From NCBI RefSeq assembly GCF_003014675.1, contig NZ_PYAU01000001.1, positions 124,001 through 188,000 on the forward strand: a DNA stretch of 64,000 nt, read 5' to 3'. The position numbers and the translations under genes are program-made. Below, piece after piece: positions 8,501 to 17,596 of this stretch; the stretch's first letter is position 1; each line of letters starts with the position of its first letter. The notes under the pieces are model-generated. The model did not search any database and was not told the origin of the DNA. It saw only the letters and a list, made by a program, of their open reading frames with translations. This DNA is from Labedella gwakjiensis (GTDB lineage: Bacteria > Actinomycetota > Actinomycetes > Actinomycetales > Microbacteriaceae).

Positions 8501-9583
8501 ATGACCAGCCGTTTCCGCATCCTCGCCCTCGTCGTCGCAACGGGCCTGCTCCTCGTGGGGTGCACGACGACAGCAGGAGACGGGGACGGTGATGCCCAGG
8601 CGACCCCGCGGCTCTCCGATGTCACTCCCCTCGCCGATCCCGGCGGATGGGACGGGCCGAGCACAGCCGTCGCGCCTTCCTCCCCCGTCGATCCGGTGAC
8701 GGAGGGCCAGCAGTCGCTGCCTGCGACCGTCACCGACGCCCAGGGGACGACCGTCGAGGTCGACGACACATCGCGCATCCTCGCGCTCGACATCTACGGC
8801 TCCCTCTCGCGGACCGTGTTCGAGCTGGGATTCGGCGATCAGGTGGTGGGACGCGACATCTCGAGCGGTTTCGCGGAGATCGCCGACCGCCCCCTCGTGA
8901 CGCAGAACGGCCACGACCTCAACGCCGAGGCCATCCTCGAGCTGGCCCCGACCCTCATCATCACGGATACGAGCCTCGGCCCCTGGGACACGGTGCTGCA
9001 GATGCGCGACGCAGGCGTCGACGTGGTCGTCGTCGACTCTCACCGCGCGATCGACTCGATCGGGTCGCTCATCGACGGAGTCGCGACGGCACTCGGTGTC
9101 CCCGAGAGAGGCGCGGCTCTCGCCGAGCGGGTCACGGCGTCCGTCGACGCCACCGTCTCGGACATCGCGGCGATCGCGCCGGCCGATGGCGAGCGTCTCC
9201 GCATGGTGTTCCTCTACGTGCGCGGACAGTCGGGCGTCTACTACATGTTCGGCCAGGAGTCCGGGGCCGATGCCCTCGTGACGGCGCTGGGAGGCGAGGA
9301 CGTGTCCTCGGAGATCGGGTGGACCGGGATGCGGCCGATCACGGACGAGGGGCTCGTCGCCGCGAACCCGGACCTCGTGCTCGTCATGACGGGAGGCCTG
9401 GAGTCGGTGGACGGGGTCGACGGTCTGCTCGAGGCTCTGCCTGCGCTGCAGCAGACGCCCGCGGGTGAACACCGTCGTATCGTCGATATGGCCGACTCAC
9501 AGATCCTGAGCTTCGGGCCCGACACGGCCCGCGTTCTCGAAGCCCTCGCCGTGGCCATCTACGCGCCGGACCAGGCCGGATGA
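8501..9583 (+). CDS. hmuT: Haem ABC transporter substrate-binding lipoprotein
   Basis: 360 residues. The lipoprotein signal ends in LLVGC (lipidated Cys21), followed by an acidic, Ser/Pro-rich linker and a class III periplasmic-binding-like fold (ILALDIYGSLSRTVFELG, then NAEAILELAPTLIITD, then GWTGMRPITDEGLVAANPDLVLVM). It should hold haem at the outer membrane face and pass it to HmuUV. I use the ATG at 8501; a GTG six bases earlier is possible. Its stop overlaps the hmuU start (ATGA). Iron boxes lie upstream. Confidence 0.93.
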   Translation: MTSRFRILALVVATGLLLVGCTTTAGDGDGDAQATPRLSDVTPLADPGGWDGPSTAVAPSSPVDPVTEGQQSLPATVTDAQGTTVEVDDTSRILALDIYGSLSRTVFELGFGDQVVGRDISSGFAEIADRPLVTQNGHDLNAEAILELAPTLIITDTSLGPWDTVLQMRDAGVDVVVVDSHRAIDSIGSLIDGVATALGVPERGAALAERVTASVDATVSDIAAIAPADGERLRMVFLYVRGQSGVYYMFGQESGADALVTALGGEDVSSEIGWTGMRPITDEGLVAANPDLVLVMTGGLESVDGVDGLLEALPALQQTPAGEHRRIVDMADSQILSFGPDTARVLEALAVAIYAPDQAG

Positions 9584-10740
9584 GCGCGGCGATCGCGCCG
9601 TCGGTCGGGGCGTCACGGGATGAGCCCACGATCGGCGATCCGTCGCATCCGGCGCCGACGGTCCGCCACCCGCGACGGCGGCGCCGCATCCTGACAGGCC
9701 TGCTCCTCGGCGCGACAACTCTGCTCGCCGTCCTTTCTGCTGGTCTCGGCCAGCTCTCCATCCCGGTCCCCGAGATCCTCGGCTCGGTCGCGGCCCACAC
9801 GAACGACCTGCTGTCGGCCGTGGGTCTCGGCGCGATCACACTGCCGATCGTCGCAGAGCCGGGCCACCCCAACGCCGACGCGACCCTCTGGATGATCCGC
9901 TTCCCCCGCATCGCGATGGCGCTCGTCGTCGGGGCGGCGCTCGCCGTGGGCGGGGCGCTCATGCAGGGCGTGTTCCGCAATCCCCTCGCCGAGCCGGGAG
10001 TGGTCGGGGTGTCGTCGGGTGCGGCCATGGCGGCGGCGATCGCGATCGTCTCCGGTGCGACCTCCGCCGGGCCGCTCACCTCCCCGCTCTTCGCGTTCGT
10101 CGGCGGACTGATCGCCACCTTCCTCGTGTACCTGGCGGCGCGTTCCGGCGGGCGGACGGAGGTCGTCACGCTCGTGCTCACGGGCATCGCCGTGAATGCC
10201 GTGTGCGGCGCCGGGATCGCCCTCGCGACCTTCCTGTCATCCACTCAGCAACGCGAGCAGATCGTGTTCTGGCAGCTCGGCTCGCTCAACGGCACGCGCT
10301 GGCAGGACGTCGCGATCGTCGCCCCTGTCACGGTGATCGGCCTCGTGGGCGCCCTAGCTCTCGCCCACCGGCTCGACCTCCTCGCCCTCGGCGAGCGCCA
10401 AGCGCGCCACCTCGGCGTCTCCATCGAGCGCACGCGGGTGGTCGCGATCGTGCTCGTCGCGATCCTCACGGCAGCGGCCGTCGCGCTGTGCGGCATCATC
10501 GCGTTCGTCGGTCTCGTCGTGCCACATCTCGTGCGCCTCGTCCTCGGTCCGTCCCACCGCCCCCTCATCGCCGTGAGCGCCCTCGGTGGCGCCCTGCTCC
10601 TGCTCGCCGCCGACACCGTCGCGCGCACGGCCGTGCCATACGCCGACCTCCCGATCGGCATGCTCACGGCTCTCGTGGGCGGACCGTTCTTCTTCTGGCT
10701 CCTGCGCCGCACGCGCGTCCGCTCGGGAGGATGGGCGTGA
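9580..10740 (+). CDS. hmuU: Haem ABC transporter permease
   Basis: 386 residues, FecCD/BtuC type, with about ten membrane helices after a ~40-residue cytoplasmic start. Typical segments are RFPRIAMALVVGAALAVGGALMQGVFRNPLAEPGVVGVSSGAA, GIIAFVGLVVPHLVRLVLGPSHR and LPIGMLTALVGGPFFFWLLRR (quoted in part). It forms the haem channel with HmuV. Overlaps of 4 bases at both ends mark tight translational coupling. Confidence 0.93.
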   Translation: MSAAIAPSVGASRDEPTIGDPSHPAPTVRHPRRRRRILTGLLLGATTLLAVLSAGLGQLSIPVPEILGSVAAHTNDLLSAVGLGAITLPIVAEPGHPNADATLWMIRFPRIAMALVVGAALAVGGALMQGVFRNPLAEPGVVGVSSGAAMAAAIAIVSGATSAGPLTSPLFAFVGGLIATFLVYLAARSGGRTEVVTLVLTGIAVNAVCGAGIALATFLSSTQQREQIVFWQLGSLNGTRWQDVAIVAPVTVIGLVGALALAHRLDLLALGERQARHLGVSIERTRVVAIVLVAILTAAAVALCGIIAFVGLVVPHLVRLVLGPSHRPLIAVSALGGALLLLAADTVARTAVPYADLPIGMLTALVGGPFFFWLLRRTRVRSGGWA

Positions 10741-11564
10741 CGGCGATCATCGAGGCACGCGGCCTGCACGTCCGGTTCGGAGCGCGCGAGATCCTGACCG
10801 CCATCGATCTGGCCGTCGGTCCGGGTGAACTCGTGGCCCTCGTGGGACCGAACGGGGCCGGAAAGTCCACGCTGCTGCATGCCCTCTCGGGCGATGCGGC
10901 CCCGACGGACGGCGCCGTGCACCTCGACGGACGGCCCCTCGGCGCGTATCGGCCCGTCGACCTCGCCCGGCGCCGCTCCGTCCTCACCCAGTCGAACGAG
11001 GTCTCGTTCCCGTTCAGCGCGCGCGAGGTCGTCGAGATGGGACGCGCGCCCTGGCGGGGGCGACCGGAGGAGAACGAGGACGACGCACACATCGAGCGCG
11101 CCGTGGAGGACGCCGAGATCGCGCCACTGCTCGACCGCACGATCACCGAGTTGTCAGGCGGCGAGCGCGCCCGTGTCGCGTTCGCGCGTGTGCGCGCCCA
11201 GGCATGCCCGCTCATCCTGCTCGACGAGCCCACAGCGAGTCTCGACATCCGCCACCAGGAGCGGGTGCTCGCGCGTCTCCACCGACACGCGGACGAGGGC
11301 GGGGCCGTCGTCGTCGTGCTGCACGACCTCGATCTCGCCGCGGCCTACGCCGGGCGCGTCGTGGTCCTCGAGGCCGGGCGCATCCGCGCCGACGGGCCTC
11401 CGCGCGAGGCCCTGTCGAGCGACCTGCTCTCCGAGGTGTACCGCCACCCCATCGCGGTCTCCTCCGAGGGAGACACGGTCCGCGTCGGCCCCGTCCGGTC
11501 CGGGTCCACTCCCCCCGTCCCACCCACCGATCACGACCGGAAGGAACACCCGGCCCATGCCTGA
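10737..11564 (+). CDS. hmuV: Haem ABC transporter ATPase
   Basis: 275 residues. Walker A GPNGAGKS is near residues 37-44, the ABC signature LSGGERARV near 138, Walker B LILLDEPTASLD near 160, and the switch His in VVLHDLDLAAAYA. I start at GTG 10737, which has GGGAGG at the ideal distance (10725-10730) and overlaps the hmuU stop by 4 bases; ATG 10731 sits directly on that site. The ~40-residue tail after the ATPase core is Pro/Ser-rich. It powers haem import through HmuU. Confidence 0.93.
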   Translation: MTAIIEARGLHVRFGAREILTAIDLAVGPGELVALVGPNGAGKSTLLHALSGDAAPTDGAVHLDGRPLGAYRPVDLARRRSVLTQSNEVSFPFSAREVVEMGRAPWRGRPEENEDDAHIERAVEDAEIAPLLDRTITELSGGERARVAFARVRAQACPLILLDEPTASLDIRHQERVLARLHRHADEGGAVVVVLHDLDLAAAYAGRVVVLEAGRIRADGPPREALSSDLLSEVYRHPIAVSSEGDTVRVGPVRSGSTPPVPPTDHDRKEHPAHA

Positions 11565-12657
11565 CTCCCCCGCCCGCTCACGCCGCCGCACGTTCGCCGC
11601 CGGGACGGCCTTCACGGCCGTCGCCGTCCTGGCGGCAGCGCTCCTGCCCGGCACTGTGCAACCGGCCGAGGCGGCCGGACGGGTCACCGTCGAGAGCGCG
11701 ACCGGCGGGGCGACGGCCGACCCGGAGTTCGCCACGACGGTCACCGTGACGGGGTCCGGCTTCCAGTCGATCACCGGCGGCTTCGGAGGGGTCTACGTGC
11801 TGTTCGGCTGGGTCGCCGACGGTTCGTCGTGGCGGCCGAGCAACGGCGGCCAGGTGGGCGAGGACTACAGGTACGTACCCGACTCGGAGTCGAAGGACAA
11901 TCAGGGATTCCAGCGCTTCGTCGCCTTCCCGGGGAGTGAGACCGAGGACGCGGCGAACGCCGTGATGGCGGCCGACGGGTCCTGGAGCGTCGAGATGGTC
12001 GTTCCAGGGGCGACGTTCGAGAGCCAGGACCGCTCGGGCGCCGTCAGCTCCGTCGACTGCCTGGAGGTGACCTGCGGCATCATCACGATCGGGGCCCACG
12101 GGGTGAAGAACGCGAACAACGAGACCTTCACACCCCTCGACTTCACCACGTCCACGGGCTCGGAGCCGGCGACCGACGCGGACGACGAGAAGCCGGCAGA
12201 GGGCGGCTCGGCCGCGACCGCCGCACGGGTCGGCTACACGACCACGTCGGCCATCTCCGGTCAGGCGCTCAGCTTCACCGGGCAGGGATTCGAGCCGGGA
12301 GAGCTCATCGTCGCGACGCTCGACGACGGCGTCTCAGCCGTCGGCCCCCTCACGGCCGGGCCGTCCGGAGAGATCGCCGGTGTGCTCCCGCTCCCCGCCG
12401 ATCTCCGCGACGGAACCCATCTCCTCACTCTCACGGGCGCGGCGTCCGGGCGGGTCGCGGAGTCCGACGTGACGGTGAGCGCCGACCCGGCCGCGATACC
12501 GAGTACCACCGAACCGGCGTCAGCGGCGACCTGGCCGTACGTCGTTCTGGGGGTGTCCCTCCTGATCGCGCTCGTGCTCCTCCTGCTCAGCATCGGCACG
12601 TCGATCCGTCGAGGTGTCCGGGCACGCGCTGCGCGGCGCGCGGAGGTGACGGCGTGA
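11557..12657 (+). CDS. Cell-surface protein of the haem locus (HtaC-like position)
   Basis: 366 residues: Sec signal peptide (residues ~1-40, ending AEAAG), two beta-rich domains (about 45-195, and 225-315 with GQALSFTGQGFEPGELIVATL), then a C-terminal membrane helix (about 332-352) and a basic tail. The second domain resembles the Ig-like repeats common in actinobacterial surface proteins. It overlaps hmuV by 8 bases, so it belongs to the haem operon. By position it could be the counterpart of corynebacterial HtaC, but no HtaA domain is visible and haem binding is inference. Confidence 0.8.
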   Translation: MPDSPARSRRRTFAAGTAFTAVAVLAAALLPGTVQPAEAAGRVTVESATGGATADPEFATTVTVTGSGFQSITGGFGGVYVLFGWVADGSSWRPSNGGQVGEDYRYVPDSESKDNQGFQRFVAFPGSETEDAANAVMAADGSWSVEMVVPGATFESQDRSGAVSSVDCLEVTCGIITIGAHGVKNANNETFTPLDFTTSTGSEPATDADDEKPAEGGSAATAARVGYTTTSAISGQALSFTGQGFEPGELIVATLDDGVSAVGPLTAGPSGEIAGVLPLPADLRDGTHLLTLTGAASGRVAESDVTVSADPAAIPSTTEPASAATWPYVVLGVSLLIALVLLLLSIGTSIRRGVRARAARRAEVTA

Positions 12658-13925
12658 TGCGCGGTCGCCGGCCGATGACGGTTCGTCGCACGTGGGCAGC
12701 GGCCATCGTCGCCGCCGCGCTCCTCGGAGCGGCGGCGCCCTCGGCGTCCGCCGCCGCACTCCCCCTCTCCGCTGAGACGGACGACGGCGTGCCCATCGAC
12801 GTCACGGTCCCGGAGTCGACCGACCCACCCGCGCCCGAGGCCGGTGCCGTCGACGACGCGCAACTGCGGTGGGGCCTCAACCGTGAATCGAGCGGCGGCG
12901 CGTTCGCCGGCGGATGCAACTTCCTGAGCGCGGGTCGCGCCGGCGACAGCGGCGGAGCGCGGGTCTGGGGGGCGGGCGACGGACTGTACTCCGCTCAAAG
13001 CGGCGACGTCGAGATCGTCAAGGCGACGACCGACGGCGGTTGGGAGCGCGCGTCCTTCGCCACGAAGTGCCTCGACGCCGCCGGCAACCCCGTCACCGCC
13101 GCGTCGACCGCCTCCTCGACCGACTCGCAGGTCGTGTTCACGGGCGGAGCCGGCACGTTCGGCACCGACGGCGTCGACCTCCGCTGGACCGGCTCGTTCA
13201 CGGTCGCGTTCTACGGCGGGATGACCTACTGGAGCGCGACGGACCCGGCGCTCGCCATCGATGCGTCGGGGAACGGCCGCCTCACCGCGACCCTCAGCGG
13301 CTACGGCACGAGTATGGAGGACATGACGAAGTGGGAGCCGATCGCCGGCCGCACCGTCGTCCTCGCCGAGCTCCGTGACGTGCCCCTCACCGACTCCGGA
13401 TTCCAGATCCTGCCGGAGTACCTGGGCGTGTCGGCGGCGGGCGCCGACCAGGCACCCCGCACCGACGCGAACGCGGCCTACTGGGGAGCGTTCCCCGCGA
13501 GCTTCCTCGGTTTCCAGAAGCTCACGGGCCAGACGGGCTACTGGCTGACGTCGGGCGGCCAGCGCGATCCTGCAAAACCCGCGACGTCCCTCATCGTGAA
13601 CGCCGACGCCGCCGCTCCGGCGATCGTGCCGACGACGAACGAGTCGGCGACCTCCGGCGGATCCACGCCACGCAACGAGGCGGTGTTCGCTCCGGGAAGC
13701 TCCCCGGAGGCGACGACCGGGGCGCCCGAGGCTGCGGCGCTGGGTGCCGCGCAGTCGTGGTCATCGGTCCAACGGGCCACGGCAGGGCTCGTCCCCACGG
13801 CCACGGACCTCGTGACGCCCCTCGTCCTGCCCATCGGAGGCGCGATCCTCGCCGGACTCGTGAGCGTTCTCTCGGTGTTGAACCTCACGGGTCGGCTGCG
13901 CTTCCCCTGGTCGAAGGCGGGGTGA
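12657..13925 (+). CDS. HtaA-domain haem-binding surface protein
   Basis: 422 residues: signal peptide to about residue 33, one HtaA domain (about 60-240), a Ser/Thr-rich linker, and a C-terminal membrane helix with short basic tail. HtaA hallmarks are WGLNRESSGGAF, the segment SFTVAFYGGMTYWSATDP with the conserved Tyr expected to contact haem, and GYGTSMEDMTKW. Two Cys (GGCNF and ATKC) are conserved with the paralogue at 16088-17503. It probably captures haem on the wall and hands it to HmuT. GGAGGTG at 12642-12648 serves either GTG 12654 or ATG 12657. Last gene of the hmuTUV operon. Confidence 0.88.
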   Translation: MRGRRPMTVRRTWAAAIVAAALLGAAAPSASAAALPLSAETDDGVPIDVTVPESTDPPAPEAGAVDDAQLRWGLNRESSGGAFAGGCNFLSAGRAGDSGGARVWGAGDGLYSAQSGDVEIVKATTDGGWERASFATKCLDAAGNPVTAASTASSTDSQVVFTGGAGTFGTDGVDLRWTGSFTVAFYGGMTYWSATDPALAIDASGNGRLTATLSGYGTSMEDMTKWEPIAGRTVVLAELRDVPLTDSGFQILPEYLGVSAAGADQAPRTDANAAYWGAFPASFLGFQKLTGQTGYWLTSGGQRDPAKPATSLIVNADAAAPAIVPTTNESATSGGSTPRNEAVFAPGSSPEATTGAPEAAALGAAQSWSSVQRATAGLVPTATDLVTPLVLPIGGAILAGLVSVLSVLNLTGRLRFPWSKAG

Positions 13926-13937
13926 GCGTGTGCCGTC

Positions 13938-13968
13938 CTGGCCGGGAGAGCGCGCGATCCCCGGTCAG
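13938..13968. terminator. Imperfect hairpin between convergent operons
   Basis: CTGGCCGGG (13938-13946) pairs with CCCCGGTCAG (13959-13968) with one mismatch, just past the stop at 13925 and overlapping the stop of the convergent reductase gene. Confidence 0.4.
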
Positions 13969-14885
13969 CTGACGGGCTCGCGCGCTCCATCAGCGAGGTG
14001 AGCCGACAGCACGTCACGGACCGAGGTCCACGGCACGGGCCCGTAGCGATCGTTGTCGAGGTTGCGCAGCTGTGCCTGGCCGCTGAACATGCTCACGAAG
14101 TACTGCATCCCCTGCCATGCCGGGAACGCCTCACCGTCGTCGCGCGACATCCGGCGCATGACCGAACTGATCCCCGCGAGCGTGCCGGTCGTGCCCGCCC
14201 ACTGGAGCCGGTGACTCGTCCCGGTGAGGCTCGTGAGAGTCTCCGCGATCTGACGCGCTGTGACACTCGACCCGGCCACTTCCACGACGCGCGGTGCCCG
14301 ATCGTCGAGAGCGACAGAGGCGACCGTGCGGGCCACGTCGTCCTTGGTCGTGAAGTCGAGGACCTGATCGGCCGACGACCAGAACATCACCCGGTGCCGC
14401 GAGAACGAGATGAGCGGCGCCTGGCCCGTGAGCATGTCGGCGAAGGCCCCGTTGAGCACGGAGGTGGCGCGGATGTCGGCCGCATCCAGGGTTGCCGCGA
14501 ATTCGCGACGGAGCTCGAAGTTGCGGTTGCTGCCCGGGGAGATGGACCGGTAGTCGGCCGAATAGTCGGAGGGGATGAATCGGGAGACCCCCGAGCGCAC
14601 CGCGGCAGCGAGAAGGGCGCTCTGCGCGTCGACGATCACGGGACGGAGGCCGTTGACGGCGGAGATCACCACGTCGACACCCGCGGTGGCCGCCAGGAGA
14701 GCCGCAGCGTCCGTGTAGGAGGCCTCGACGATCTCGATCCCGTCAGCGTCACCGTACATCGCGTGCGCCGAGTCGCTCCCGGGACGTGTGAGAACGCGGA
14801 TCCAGGCGTCGCGGCCACCGAGGGCACGGACGATACGGCGGCCGAGATCGCCGGTCGCTCCGGCGACGAGAACGGTGGTGGTCAT
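13965..14885 (-). CDS. NmrA-family NAD(P)-binding reductase
   Basis: 306 residues. It starts with the Rossmann motif TVLVAGATGDLGRRIVRAL, and the atypical SDR core continues with GVDVVISAVNG and RFIPSDYSADYRSI. This is the NmrA / aromatic-alcohol-reductase branch: either NADPH-dependent reductases or redox-sensing proteins. Substrate unknown. It lies 83 bases downstream of the DUF916 gene on the same strand and may be co-transcribed with it, but nothing ties it to haem biochemically. Confidence 0.85.
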   Translation of the reverse strand: MTTTVLVAGATGDLGRRIVRALGGRDAWIRVLTRPGSDSAHAMYGDADGIEIVEASYTDAAALLAATAGVDVVISAVNGLRPVIVDAQSALLAAAVRSGVSRFIPSDYSADYRSISPGSNRNFELRREFAATLDAADIRATSVLNGAFADMLTGQAPLISFSRHRVMFWSSADQVLDFTTKDDVARTVASVALDDRAPRVVEVAGSSVTARQIAETLTSLTGTSHRLQWAGTTGTLAGISSVMRRMSRDDGEAFPAWQGMQYFVSMFSGQAQLRNLDNDRYGPVPWTSVRDVLSAHLADGAREPVS

Positions 14886-14968
14886 GGATGGCGCTCGATT
14901 CGTCGGTGTCGACGTCGCGCATCGGATCGGGTCGATCCGACCCGTGGAGGCATCGCCTCACCATCGTG

Positions 14969-15988
14969 TCACGCGCTCCGGCGCCTCCGGCGCATCAGGA
15001 GGACGATGGCGCCGACGAGAACGGCGATCCCCGCGAGGATGAGGAGCGTCGCCACAGGCACGGCAGCCACACCGAACGGCAGGACGACGGCGTCCAGCTG
15101 CGCCGCCCCGATCCCGACGCTCGTGGGGATGACGTTCACGGCGCCTCCCAACCAGACGAGAGCGGCCACACCGGACACGGTCTGCGTCACTTCCACGGTG
15201 GAGCCCGGCAGTACCTCGGGCAGTTGCTCGGCTCCCGTCGTGAGCGACGCGACACCGGCGGGGCCGTGGATCGATGTCGCCCCCACAGCCGTGACGCGGG
15301 TGTCGCCCGTGTTGCTCAGCGTGTACACGACATCGACCTGGCCGAGGGCGAGGGGGTTCCAGGTCCCGGAGAACGAGACCACCGGATCCGATACCTCGAC
15401 GGATGGAGAGAGCTCACCGGCGACGCGCACGAACAGGCGGCTCCCGAGTCGGCGGTCCACCTGGACCTGCGCGCCGTCGTCGTCCGATCGGAGCGACGTG
15501 ACGATCCCGGCGGGGTGATCGCCCGGCCGGGCGTCGGCAGGAACGGCGATACTGAACGGCACGACACGTGTCTCACCCGGCTGGAGGACGATCTCGGCCG
15601 TATCGAGCTCCACCCACGTGCCCGCGTCCTCCGACTGCTCGCCGGCGGGGAGGAGATCGATGTTCCCCTCCCTCGTCGTGAAGGCGTCGGCGGCGTAGAC
15701 GGCGAGGGTGAGAGCGGCCGCGCCGTCATTGCGCACGGCGAACGCATCATCGATCGTCTCCCCCGGGTCGAGGGCGTAGTCGAAGAAGGGTCGGCCGGCA
15801 CCGTGTGGAGTGTCGGCTGGGGAGACGCTCCAGCTGGCGCCGTCCGTTGCAGCGCTCGAGAGCGTGTGGGCGCGGGTCGCCGCGGCGGCCGCCGTGGCGG
15901 TGCCGCCCGCGGAGACGGCGAAAGCCGTGGCGACGGCCACGGCTGAAAGGAGCATTGTTAGGGTTCGGGTCGTTCGGCTCTGGGGCAT
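14969..15988 (-). CDS. DUF916 (WxL-interacting-type) membrane protein
   Basis: 339 residues: signal peptide to about residue 38, an exported beta-rich region with the DUF916-like pattern (SWSVSPADTPHGAGRPFFDYALDPG, VFRVRND-like AFAVRNDGAAALTL, then PGDHPAGIVTSL and RLGSRLFVRVAGE; parts quoted), a second Ig-like part, one membrane helix (about 308-330) and a RRRRR tail. In Firmicutes such proteins bind peptidoglycan and partner WxL-domain proteins. Here the gene follows an HtaA protein with a WxL-like C-terminus, which suggests it holds that protein on the wall. Confidence 0.8.
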   Translation of the reverse strand: MPQSRTTRTLTMLLSAVAVATAFAVSAGGTATAAAAATRAHTLSSAATDGASWSVSPADTPHGAGRPFFDYALDPGETIDDAFAVRNDGAAALTLAVYAADAFTTREGNIDLLPAGEQSEDAGTWVELDTAEIVLQPGETRVVPFSIAVPADARPGDHPAGIVTSLRSDDDGAQVQVDRRLGSRLFVRVAGELSPSVEVSDPVVSFSGTWNPLALGQVDVVYTLSNTGDTRVTAVGATSIHGPAGVASLTTGAEQLPEVLPGSTVEVTQTVSGVAALVWLGGAVNVIPTSVGIGAAQLDAVVLPFGVAAVPVATLLILAGIAVLVGAIVLLMRRRRRSA

Positions 15989-16038
15989 GCGGGGTCCTGG
16001 CTCGAGGAAGGTTCGGGAGGGGCGCGGAAACGACCGAG

Positions 16039-16070
16039 GGGCGGCGCCGGACCTTCGTCCGGCACCGCCC
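16039..16070 (-). terminator. Strong intercistronic hairpin after the HtaA gene
   Basis: 14-bp stem (16039-16052, 16057-16070) with a single wobble and a 4-base loop, between the HtaA stop (16088) and the DUF916 start (15988). It probably lets only part of the iron-regulated transcript continue into DUF916, or stabilises the HtaA message. Confidence 0.65.
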
Positions 16071-16087
16071 GATCGTCTCGCGTGTGG

Positions 16088-17503
16088 TCAGCCGAGCGCC
16101 GTCACCGTGAGGGTGGAGGTGTACGCGCCTGCGGCGGTGTCGCTCGGGATGACGAGCGACAGCGCGGCATCGACAGAGGCGCTCGCCGCCGCCGTGCTCG
16201 ACGCGAGCGTGGCCGACGATCCGAGCCCCGCGCCGCCACTGAGGGTCGAGGTCACGGGGGTGCCGGCCGTCACGCCGGCGCCCGCGGCGGACACGCTCGG
16301 GGTCCACCCGAGGTATCCGGCCGAGAAGCTGCCGTCGCTCGAGACGAAGTCCGATGCGCTACCCGAGATGCTCCACGAGTACGCTCCGGAACCGCCTGCC
16401 CGCGTATCGGTGACCGCGATCGTGTTGAGGGCTCCGGACGCGGTGAAGGTGCTGCCGGCCTGGGTCGCGGTTCCGAGGCTCACGGCGTCAGCGGAGGTGA
16501 AGGCCCAGCCAAAGCTGCCCGACTCGGGCTCGGGGGCGGCCGGAACGGTCACGTCGATGTCCTGCTCGTCGTCGGCCGGCTCCGTTCCCGGCTCGGTGCC
16601 GGTGCCCGTGACGACGTACGAGACGTCGAGCGGGGTCGTCGGCTTCGCGGCGTCGCGTGACCCGCCCGAGCTGTACCAGTAGCTGCTCTGGCCGGTCAGC
16701 TGCTGGAAGTCCACGAAGCTCTGCGGGAAGGAGCCCCACGTCGCACCCGTGGTGGTCTGCGGGGTTCCGGAGGTCGTGACGGTCTTGCCCAGGTACTCGG
16801 GCGTCACCGTGAAGCCGTCGTCGTCCGCGGCTGCTCCGGTGATGTCGGCGAGCACGATCTCGCGGCCGGAGATCGGGACCCACTGGGTCATGTCCTCCAT
16901 GCTCGTGCCGTAGCCCGACGCCGTCGCGGTGAGCTGGCCGTTGCCGGACGCGTCGAGCGTGAGCACCGGGTCGGTCGCACTCCAGTAGGTGAGGCCGCCG
17001 TAGAACGCGACCGTGAACGATCCCGTCCAGGCGATCTCCGTGGATCCGTCGGCCGCGACGGTCCCCTCTCCCCCGTCGAAGACGACGGCATTCTTGGTGA
17101 GCGATGTCGTCGACGAGGCCGACACGGCCGTGCCCTGCGGCGTCTGGCACTTCGTGGCCCACGTCGGCTGCTCGAGTTCGCCAGCCGCGTTCGGCTTCAC
17201 GATGGTGACGTTGCCCGATTGGGTCGAATAGAAGCCGTCGGACTCGGTCCACAGCCGGGAGCTCCCCGTGTTGCCGGCGGTGCCGGCGCTCAGGAAGTTG
17301 CAGCCGCCGAAGAAGGCGCCGCCGCCGGCTTCGCCGCTGAGACCCCACGTGAAGGAGGCGTCCGAGATCGTGCCGGCGGATGGAGCGGCGGACGCGGCGG
17401 TGGCCGTTCCGAGGGCTGCGCCGATCGAGAGGGCGGCGACGGCGACGAGCGCTGCGGCCTTCCGGGCCGTCGCGCCGGGGCGACGAGGTACTGCTGGGTG
17501 CAC
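16088..17503 (-). CDS. HtaA-domain haem-binding protein with WxL-like C-terminal domain
   Basis: 471 residues. Signal peptide to about 40, HtaA domain (about 45-225: WGLSGEAGGGAFFGGCNF, SFTVAFYGGLTYWSATDP, GYGTSMEDMTQW), an acidic linker, then a C-terminal ~155-residue domain with the features of WxL wall-binding modules: an IAVTDTRAGGSGAYSWSI segment and a final PSDTAAGAYTSTLTVTAL strand. I start at GTG 17503, preceded by AAAGGACA; the open frame continues to 17557 without a site. Two iron boxes lie 74-112 bases upstream. No membrane helix or sortase signal is present, so wall retention must come from the C-terminal domain, probably with the DUF916 partner. Confidence 0.88.
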   Translation of the reverse strand: MHPAVPRRPGATARKAAALVAVAALSIGAALGTATAASAAPSAGTISDASFTWGLSGEAGGGAFFGGCNFLSAGTAGNTGSSRLWTESDGFYSTQSGNVTIVKPNAAGELEQPTWATKCQTPQGTAVSASSTTSLTKNAVVFDGGEGTVAADGSTEIAWTGSFTVAFYGGLTYWSATDPVLTLDASGNGQLTATASGYGTSMEDMTQWVPISGREIVLADITGAAADDDGFTVTPEYLGKTVTTSGTPQTTTGATWGSFPQSFVDFQQLTGQSSYWYSSGGSRDAAKPTTPLDVSYVVTGTGTEPGTEPADDEQDIDVTVPAAPEPESGSFGWAFTSADAVSLGTATQAGSTFTASGALNTIAVTDTRAGGSGAYSWSISGSASDFVSSDGSFSAGYLGWTPSVSAAGAGVTAGTPVTSTLSGGAGLGSSATLASSTAAASASVDAALSLVIPSDTAAGAYTSTLTVTALG

Positions 17504-17576
17504 AGGGTGTCCTTTCGGGAGGGAGACAACCACACGCCTCCGCAGCGGCGCAGGCACTCGCCCCGGAGAGAGTTGG

Positions 17577-17595
17577 TTAGGTTATCCTTAACTTA
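17577..17595. promoter_or_regulatory. Probable DtxR/IdeR iron box 1 upstream of HtaA gene
   Basis: TTAGGTTATCCTTAACTTA matches 15 of 19 consensus positions, the best iron box in the window. Confidence 0.8.
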
Positions 17596-17596
17596 C

